Of a stretch of DNA of 26,929 nt, positions 22,840 to 26,929 are shown in pieces. A program made the position numbers and the translations under genes. The notes beneath the pieces were generated by a model. The model saw only the letters and a list, made by a program, of their open reading frames with translations, searched no databases and was not told the origin of the DNA. Origin of the DNA: a virus; the IMG/VR virus record IMGVR_UViG_3300047678_000421, positions 1 to 26,929 of that record. One strand, given 5' to 3'. The first letter of the stretch is position 1, and every line of letters starts with the position of its first letter.

Positions 22840-23232
22840 ATGGCTTCGACACCCGCCTTCGCCGCAACGCCCCGCGTCGGCATGGGCCTGATCTCGACCG
22901 CCAACACCAACCGCGACGGGACCGGCACGCTGGTGACGATCTTCACCGCCGGCGCCAACGGCTCGAAGATCGAGCGCATCCGCGTCAAGGCGATCGAGAC
23001 CACGGTCGCCTCGCTGGTGCGCATCTTCATCCACGACGGCTCCAACGCGCGCCTCTACGACGAGATCGACGTCGCCGCGCTCACCGTCTCGCAGACGGTG
23101 AAGGGCGCCGAGGGCGAGCTCGACCTCTCGACGCCGGGCAAGGCGCTGCTGCTGCCCGCCGGCTACTCGCTCCGCGCCGCGCCGCACGACGCCAAGCAGC
23201 ACATCGTCATGGCCTTCGGCGGGGATTACTAG
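22840..23232 (+). CDS. Small tail/fibre-associated protein, function unknown
   Basis: A 130-aa protein with a strong ribosome-binding site (AAGGAGAT, 6 bases before ATG 22840). The sequence is beta-rich, with a conserved-looking start TPAFAATPRVGMGLISTANTN followed by TLVTIFTAGANGSKIERIRVKAIETT. A single-domain jelly-roll-like sandwich is likely from the alternating pattern. Small proteins of this type sit between fibre genes in many phages and are usually annotated as hypothetical or head/tail-fibre proteins. It lies 10 bases after the main fibre gene. A virion component at the tail tip is the likeliest role; there is no enzymatic motif. Confidence 0.65.
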   Translation: MASTPAFAATPRVGMGLISTANTNRDGTGTLVTIFTAGANGSKIERIRVKAIETTVASLVRIFIHDGSNARLYDEIDVAALTVSQTVKGAEGELDLSTPGKALLLPAGYSLRAAPHDAKQHIVMAFGGDY

Positions 23233-23234
23233 GC

Positions 23235-23311
23235 CAAGAGGCGAGGAGCGCCGACAGGCGCGACAGGGAAAAAGCAAGAAGGCGTGGAGCGAGCTTTGGC
23301 GAGCGACAGGG
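23235..23311 (+). repeat. Dispersed purine-rich repeat, two tandem copies filling a gene junction
   Basis: Copies at about 23235-23270 and 23275-23311 begin CAAGAGGCGAGGAGCG and CAAGAAGGCGTGGAGCG, and end GCGACAGGGA. They make up nearly all of the 89-base gap between the two fibre-cassette genes. The first has the inverted repeat GCGCC-GACA-GGCGC. The end of the second, AGGGA, lies 9 bases before ATG 23322 and serves as its ribosome-binding site. Confidence 0.8.
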
Positions 23312-23321
23312 ACAGATAAAA

Positions 23322-24167
23322 ATGAATTTCGGCGCGTTCGGCATCGCCCCAGGCAACGCCTTCGATCCGCGGCGCAGGCTCGCGACGGAGAAGCTGCTGC
23401 CGTTCCTCGGCGGCCAGCGGGGCCTGCGCCTCGGCAACGCCGGCGTGATCGCATCGGGCACGCCGAACAGCCAGGTGAAGGTCACCGCCGACATCCTCGG
23501 GCTCGGCGACGGGCAGGGCAACTTCGTCGCGCTGACCAACTGGGACCTGACGCTGTCGACCGCAACCTCGGGACTTCTCGGCATCGATACCGGGTCGGTC
23601 GCATCGAACACCTGGTACGAGGTCTGGGCGATCTGGTCGTCAAAACGCAACGCCCGCTCGGCGATCCTCACGGCGGCGGGCTCGCCGCCGGTGATGCCCT
23701 ACCAGTACGACTACGCGCTCTATCTCGGCTCGGTCCGCACCGACGGATCGAACAACCTCTACCGCACGCAGCAGATCGGCAAGCTGACCGGCTACGTCGT
23801 CACCGCGGGCACCAACACCGCCGCCTACCGGCAGCTCGGCTCGGGCAGCACCGGCAACGTGACGACACCGACCTGGACGTCGGTGGCGGTCGCCGCCTTC
23901 GTGCCGACGCGGGCGGTGGCGATCGACGTGCTCCTGGCGCTGACGCAGCTGGGCTCGCAGCAGCGCGCGATCGCCGCGCCGAACAATGCCTTCGGCGGCG
24001 TCACCACCACCAGCAATCCGCCGCCGCTGCTGGCCCAGTCGAACAACACCGCCTCGAATTCATGGCAGCTCGGCCGCCTGGTGCTGGAAGGGGCGAACGT
24101 CTTCTGGGCGGCGGACGTCTCGGGCGCGCTCTTCTGCGTGACCGGCTGGCTCGACGGGAGCGACTGA
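23322..24167 (+). CDS. Putative tail fibre / receptor-binding protein
   Basis: A 281-aa protein rich in Ser, Thr, Asn, Gly and aromatic residues, with few charges, typical of trimeric beta-structured fibre proteins. There is a helical or extended N-terminal piece (MNFGAFGIAPGNAFDPRRRL), then a mixed beta region with TNWDLTLSTATSGLLGIDTGSVA. Next come YQYDYALYLGSVRTDGSNNLYR and a C-terminal ALFCVTGWLDGSD. It contains no recognised enzyme motif. Its place in the fibre cassette, after two repeat copies, suggests an acquired receptor-binding module. The stop TGA shares bases with the ATG of the following mini-ORF. Confidence 0.7.
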   Translation: MNFGAFGIAPGNAFDPRRRLATEKLLPFLGGQRGLRLGNAGVIASGTPNSQVKVTADILGLGDGQGNFVALTNWDLTLSTATSGLLGIDTGSVASNTWYEVWAIWSSKRNARSAILTAAGSPPVMPYQYDYALYLGSVRTDGSNNLYRTQQIGKLTGYVVTAGTNTAAYRQLGSGSTGNVTTPTWTSVAVAAFVPTRAVAIDVLLALTQLGSQQRAIAAPNNAFGGVTTTSNPPPLLAQSNNTASNSWQLGRLVLEGANVFWAADVSGALFCVTGWLDGSD

Positions 24168-24211
24168 TGCGCCGGCTCTATTCGGCAGGCTGGCGGAGAG
24201 CCCGCGCGTGA
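24167..24211 (+). CDS. Possible 14-codon coupled mini-ORF
   Basis: ATG 24167 overlaps the upstream stop (TGATG), and its own stop TGA (24209-24211) overlaps the next GTG start (GTGA). The frame encodes MRRLYSAGWRRARA. With GGCGGAG within it, this looks like a reinitiation or coupling element, or a remnant of a start region lost by frameshift. It is unlikely to encode a functional protein by itself. Confidence 0.3.
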   Translation: MRRLYSAGWRRARA

Positions 24212-24756
24212 CCGCCGGCATCACCCTTCCGATCGTCCGCACCGCCGTCATCCTCGACGGCAACGGCGAGCCGGTGAGCGTCCCGATCGAGGGCGACGAC
24301 GGCAGGGGCGTCACCCGCGAGGCGCCGTTCGGCCTCATCCTGGTCGACGGGGAAGGGCGGACGGTCGACATCTATTCGCTGCTCGGCGGCGCGAAAGGCG
24401 CGCCGGACGCGATCGTGGAGAACCTCGCCGGTCGCGACGAGTTCGACGACGCGCCGCGCTTCTTCGCGGTGCTGGTCACCGACACCGAGGAGCTCTACTT
24501 CAAGCTCTCCGCCGACCACGCCGACTGGTCCGGCCCGGTGCCGTGGCTGGAGGCCGATGCCCTCGACGGCTTCACGCACACGCAAGGCTCGCCGTCGGCC
24601 ACCTGGACAATCAACCACAACCTCGGACGCAAGCCGATCGTCACGCTGCTGACCACGGGCGGCGTCGCGTTCGAGGGGCAGATCACCCACGTCTCGGTGA
24701 ACCAGTGCGTCGTGAACCTCGCCGCCGCCACAGCCGGCACGGCGCGTTGCCTCTGA
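24208..24756 (+). CDS. Small tail-fibre/tip protein with C-terminal HN module
   Basis: A 182-aa protein from GTG 24208; the frame is open upstream across the mini-ORF, so the exact start is uncertain. The N-terminus (PIVRTAVILDGNGEPVSVPI) is beta-like. The C-terminus from about residue 130 (GSPSATWTINHNLGRKPIVTLLTTGG, followed by hydrophobic beta strands ending in AGTARCL) is similar in layout to the last 65 residues of the next gene, in which TSITVTHNF...RDIAVFV and NALRCIIFARG recur. This shared module is typical of C-terminal phage fibre or tip domains. The role in adsorption is inferred; GGCGGAG about 10 bases upstream may serve as the ribosome-binding site. Confidence 0.65.
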   Translation: MTAGITLPIVRTAVILDGNGEPVSVPIEGDDGRGVTREAPFGLILVDGEGRTVDIYSLLGGAKGAPDAIVENLAGRDEFDDAPRFFAVLVTDTEELYFKLSADHADWSGPVPWLEADALDGFTHTQGSPSATWTINHNLGRKPIVTLLTTGGVAFEGQITHVSVNQCVVNLAAATAGTARCL

Positions 24757-24775
24757 CCGAAGGAACCACAGTGCC

Positions 24776-25573
24776 ATGAGCAAGCCGATCAAGGTCGACC
24801 TCGACTTCGAGAGCGCCGCGAGGATCCTGAACCTCCTCGACCCGACCGCCGCCCAGCATCCGGCCACCAAGGCCTACGTCGACGCGCTGGTCGAGGGCCT
24901 CGCGTGGAAGGACAACTGCCGCGTCTCGACGCAGGGCAATCTCAACCTCGCCTCGCCCGGATCGACCATCGACGGGATCACCATGGCGACCGGCGATCGC
25001 GTGCTGGTGCGTCAGCAGACGTCGCAGCCCGAGAACGGCATCTACATCTGGAACGGCGCCGCGACGCCGGCGACCCGGGCGGCGGACTGCTCGACGTCCA
25101 ACGAACTCGAAAGCGCGGTGACCACGGTCGACGAGGGCACCGACGCCGACACCAGCTGGCGGCAGGACACGGTCAACTTCACCCTCGACAGCGGCAATGT
25201 GGTCTGGGTCGCGTTCGGCTCCGCGGTCGCGGCCGCGAGCGAGACGACCGCCGGCAAGGCCGAACTCGCCACCCAGGCCGAGACCGACGCCGGCACCGAC
25301 GATGCCAGGATCGTCACGCCGCTCAAGTTCAAGACGTCGAGCCTCAGGGTCGCGCGCCACGCCCAGGACGTCGGCGACGGTTCGGCGACGTCGATCACGG
25401 TCACCCACAATTTCAACACGCGCGACATCGCCGTGTTCGTGCGGGAGAACTCTGGCAACTATCGCCAGGTGGACTGCGAGGTGCGGGTGAACAACGTCAA
25501 CTCGGTCGACCTGCTGTTCGCCGCCGCGCCGGCGTCGAACGCACTCCGCTGCATCATCTTCGCGCGCGGTTAA
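24776..25573 (+). CDS. Tail fibre protein, paralogue A
   Basis: A 265-aa protein. The N-terminal 37 residues (KVDLDFESAARILNL, AQHPATKAYVDALV) match the N-terminus of the gene at 25628, marking a common attachment module. The middle contains DNCRVSTQGNLNLASPG and DRVLVRQQTSQPENGIYIWN, a pattern frequent in phage fibre proteins. TTAGKAELATQAETDAGTDDARIVTPL is a helical repeat-like linker common in fibres and tail-tip proteins. The C-terminal module (about 200-265) resembles that of the preceding gene. ATG 24776 is preceded by AAGGA. It probably forms a trimeric fibre or tip attached through its N-terminus. Confidence 0.8.
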   Translation: MSKPIKVDLDFESAARILNLLDPTAAQHPATKAYVDALVEGLAWKDNCRVSTQGNLNLASPGSTIDGITMATGDRVLVRQQTSQPENGIYIWNGAATPATRAADCSTSNELESAVTTVDEGTDADTSWRQDTVNFTLDSGNVVWVAFGSAVAAASETTAGKAELATQAETDAGTDDARIVTPLKFKTSSLRVARHAQDVGDGSATSITVTHNFNTRDIAVFVRENSGNYRQVDCEVRVNNVNSVDLLFAAAPASNALRCIIFARG

Positions 25574-25576
25574 AAG

Positions 25577-25614
25577 CAAGAGGCGCGGAGCGAGCATCGG
25601 CGAGCGACCGGGAG
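25577..25614 (+). repeat. Dispersed purine-rich repeat at the junction of two fibre paralogues
   Basis: It begins CAAGAGGCGCGGAGCGAGC and ends GCGAGCGACCGGGAG, filling the 54-base gap between two fibre genes. The GGAGG at its end (25611-25615) is the only ribosome-binding site candidate for ATG 25628, although the spacing (12 bases) is long. Confidence 0.8.
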
Positions 25615-25627
25615 GGCTTAACGACCA

Positions 25628-26374
25628 ATGGCTTCGAAGCCGATCAGGACCGACCTCGACTTCGAGAGCGTCTCGCGGATCATCAACCTGCCCGACGCAT
25701 CCTCGGCGCAGCATCCGGCCACGAAGGCGCAGCTCGACCTCAAGGCGCCGCTGGCGTCGCCGACCTTCACCGGGACGGTGACCGTGCCGGACGCATCCTT
25801 CGGTCCGGCGAAGCTCGACAACGGCGCCGCTGTCTCGGTGCTCGGGCGCTCGGCCAACTCCTCCGGCGTTCGCGCCGACATTGCCGCCGGCGCCAACGAC
25901 CAGATCCTCGCGCGGCAGTCGAACGCGCTCGCCTTCGTTGCGCTCGCCTACGCGATGATCGCCTCCGGCGCGATCGCCACGGCGGGCGAGTACCAGGCGG
26001 CGACCGCATCGAAGCTCCTCAACGCCGCCAACGTCTGGTCGGCGGCGGGGCTCACCGCGCTCACCGACGGCACCAACATCGCGGTCGACTTCGCCACCGG
26101 CATCAACTTCGGCGGAGCGTCGAACGCGGTGCTGGGGCTCGGCGGCAACCGCACGCTGTCGGCGCCGTCGAACCTCAAGACCGGGCAGTACGGGGTGCTG
26201 TGGTTCGGGGCCGTCACCTCGACCCGCACGCTGACGCTGAACGCGGCCTGGGAGCTGATGGACGGCATCGAGGCCGGACCGTACTCGATCACCACCGCGC
26301 AGATCCTCGGGGTTGCCTACGCCCTCAGGGACACCAAGAGCTACGTCACCGCGATCCTGAGGAGGGCGGCATGA
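25628..26374 (+). CDS. Tail fibre protein, paralogue B
   Basis: A 248-aa protein. Residues 3-37 repeat the N-terminal module of the preceding gene (SKPIRTDLDFESVSRIINL, AQHPATKAQLD). The next segment, LKAPLASPTFTGTVTVP, is a common tail-fibre shaft pattern. A Thr/Ala-rich beta region follows, including GAVTSTRTLTLNAAWELMDG and SITTAQILGVAYALRD at the C-terminus. The N-termini are homologous but the middle and C-terminal parts are unrelated, so the two genes look like alternative receptor-binding ends on one type of attachment module. The stop is in an ATGA overlap with the next gene. Confidence 0.8.
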   Translation: MASKPIRTDLDFESVSRIINLPDASSAQHPATKAQLDLKAPLASPTFTGTVTVPDASFGPAKLDNGAAVSVLGRSANSSGVRADIAAGANDQILARQSNALAFVALAYAMIASGAIATAGEYQAATASKLLNAANVWSAAGLTALTDGTNIAVDFATGINFGGASNAVLGLGGNRTLSAPSNLKTGQYGVLWFGAVTSTRTLTLNAAWELMDGIEAGPYSITTAQILGVAYALRDTKSYVTAILRRAA

Positions 26375-26835
26375 TCGTCCGCAAGCTGAAAGACGGCATC
26401 GGCTACGAGCGGGTCGCCGGCGAGATCGACGCCGAGCGCATCGTCGATACCGCCATCCTCACCTACCACGATGGCCGGCGCACGGAGATCGACGTCGATC
26501 CGTACCCGGTCACCGAGCGGCTCGACGTCGGCAAGGTCGACCGGCTGGCGGCGGACGGCACCTGGGGCGACGACGAACTCGGCGCCTACGGTCTGGCGGT
26601 GGCGTCGCCGTTCGTCGTGCCGGAAGGCAAGCGCGCGATCGGCGAGCCGGCCTACATCGCGGCGCCGGACGGAACGGTGGCCGAGGTGTTCGAGGTGGAG
26701 GATCTGCCGCCGCCGCCGCCCGATCTCACCGTCGACGAGAAAGTCGACGCGATGCTCGCCGCCCACGGCCTGACGCGCGACGATTTCAGGAAAGCGATCG
26801 CCGAAACCGACGCCGGCGAAGCGGTGAAGCGGTAG
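26371..26835 (+). CDS. Small accessory protein at the end of the fibre cassette
   Basis: A 154-aa protein starting in an ATGA overlap, with GAGGAGGG 4 bases before its ATG. It is acidic. The N-terminal two thirds are mixed (DAERIVDTAILTYHDGRRTEIDVDPYPVTERL and a WGDDELGAYGLAVASPFVVPEGKRAIGEPAYI beta region). A Pro-rich linker DLPPPPPDLT (about residues 113-122) then leads to a C-terminal helical hairpin EKVDAMLAAHGLTRDDFRKAI. No domain is recognised. Phage fibre cassettes often end with a chaperone or small accessory protein needed for fibre assembly; that is a possibility here, but nothing in the sequence proves it. Confidence 0.65.
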   Translation: MIVRKLKDGIGYERVAGEIDAERIVDTAILTYHDGRRTEIDVDPYPVTERLDVGKVDRLAADGTWGDDELGAYGLAVASPFVVPEGKRAIGEPAYIAAPDGTVAEVFEVEDLPPPPPDLTVDEKVDAMLAAHGLTRDDFRKAIAETDAGEAVKR

Positions 26836-26843
26836 CCGGCGCC

Positions 26844-26929
26844 GTGCTCGACATCGGCCCGCTGCTGCTGATCCCGCCGCCGCCGGCGATCATCCGCCCG
26901 GCGCCCGCCGCGCTCCTGCGCTACGACAA
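26844..26929 (+). CDS. Start of a further small phage gene (3' truncated by window)
   Basis: GTG 26844 opens a frame to the window end: MLDIGPLLLIPPPPAIIRP... with a hydrophobic LLLI followed by a proline run and IIRPAPAALLRYD. It lies 8 bases after the previous stop. Composition and position match a further fibre-cassette protein, but only 28 codons are visible. Confidence 0.4.
   Translation, partial: MLDIGPLLLIPPPPAIIRPAPAALLRYD

Noticed and set aside
1-26929. tRNA or rRNA genes, integrase, holin or endolysin, RNA polymerase
   Set aside because: Looked for but no cloverleaf, catalytic motif or suitable frame was recognised; the transglycosylase is part of a virion protein, not a lysis gene.

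Overview
The window is a single 27 kb block of tightly packed genes, all on the + strand, carrying the replication tail end, the DNA-packaging genes and nearly the whole virion module of a podovirus-like phage or prophage with T7-like architecture. Base composition is strongly G+C-rich throughout, with GC-rich third codon positions. That and the protein style point to an alphaproteobacterial host, perhaps Hyphomicrobiales, but this is inference; there is no host gene, tRNA or attachment site to anchor it. No integrase, repressor, RNA polymerase, holin or endolysin gene is visible, so the lifestyle cannot be decided here.

Layout: (1) 2-1330, the C-terminal part of a P-loop replicative helicase (primase-helicase type), cut by the window start. 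(2) 1374-1937, an HNH endonuclease. (3) 1938-2274, a non-coding region with about a dozen GTGTCTC/GAGACAC heptamers, a perfect hairpin and the only clearly AT-rich patch noticed, a candidate origin or operator cluster. (4) 2275-4797, a small-terminase-like protein, a structured non-coding gap and the large terminase, which probably starts at TTG 3217. (5) 4794-10437, a GNAT-like T7 gp13-type protein, portal, scaffold, major capsid protein and small head proteins. (6) 10449-13272, tail tubular proteins A and B (T7 gp11 and gp12 types). (7) 13278-21685, four internal virion (ejection) proteins: a gp14-type protein, one with a lytic transglycosylase domain, one with a DdrB/ParB-like domain, and one long protein with hydrophobic segments. 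(8) 21723-26929, a tail-fibre and receptor-binding cassette: a T7 gp17-type adaptor fibre, several smaller fibre or tip proteins with shared N- and C-terminal modules, and small accessory proteins, running off the window end.

Genes are joined by short gaps or 4-base ATGA overlaps, indicating long polycistronic transcripts with translational coupling. A strong Shine-Dalgarno before the capsid gene and a 13-bp hairpin after it fit high capsid expression.

Two patterns are not explained by the genes. The first is the heptamer array between the replication and packaging modules. The second is a dispersed purine-rich repeat of about 37 bp, at least nine copies in both orientations. It sits at gene junctions, at or near the ribosome-binding sites of several genes, or in frame within coding sequences (the helicase tail, the HNH tail and an interdomain linker of the ParB-like virion protein).
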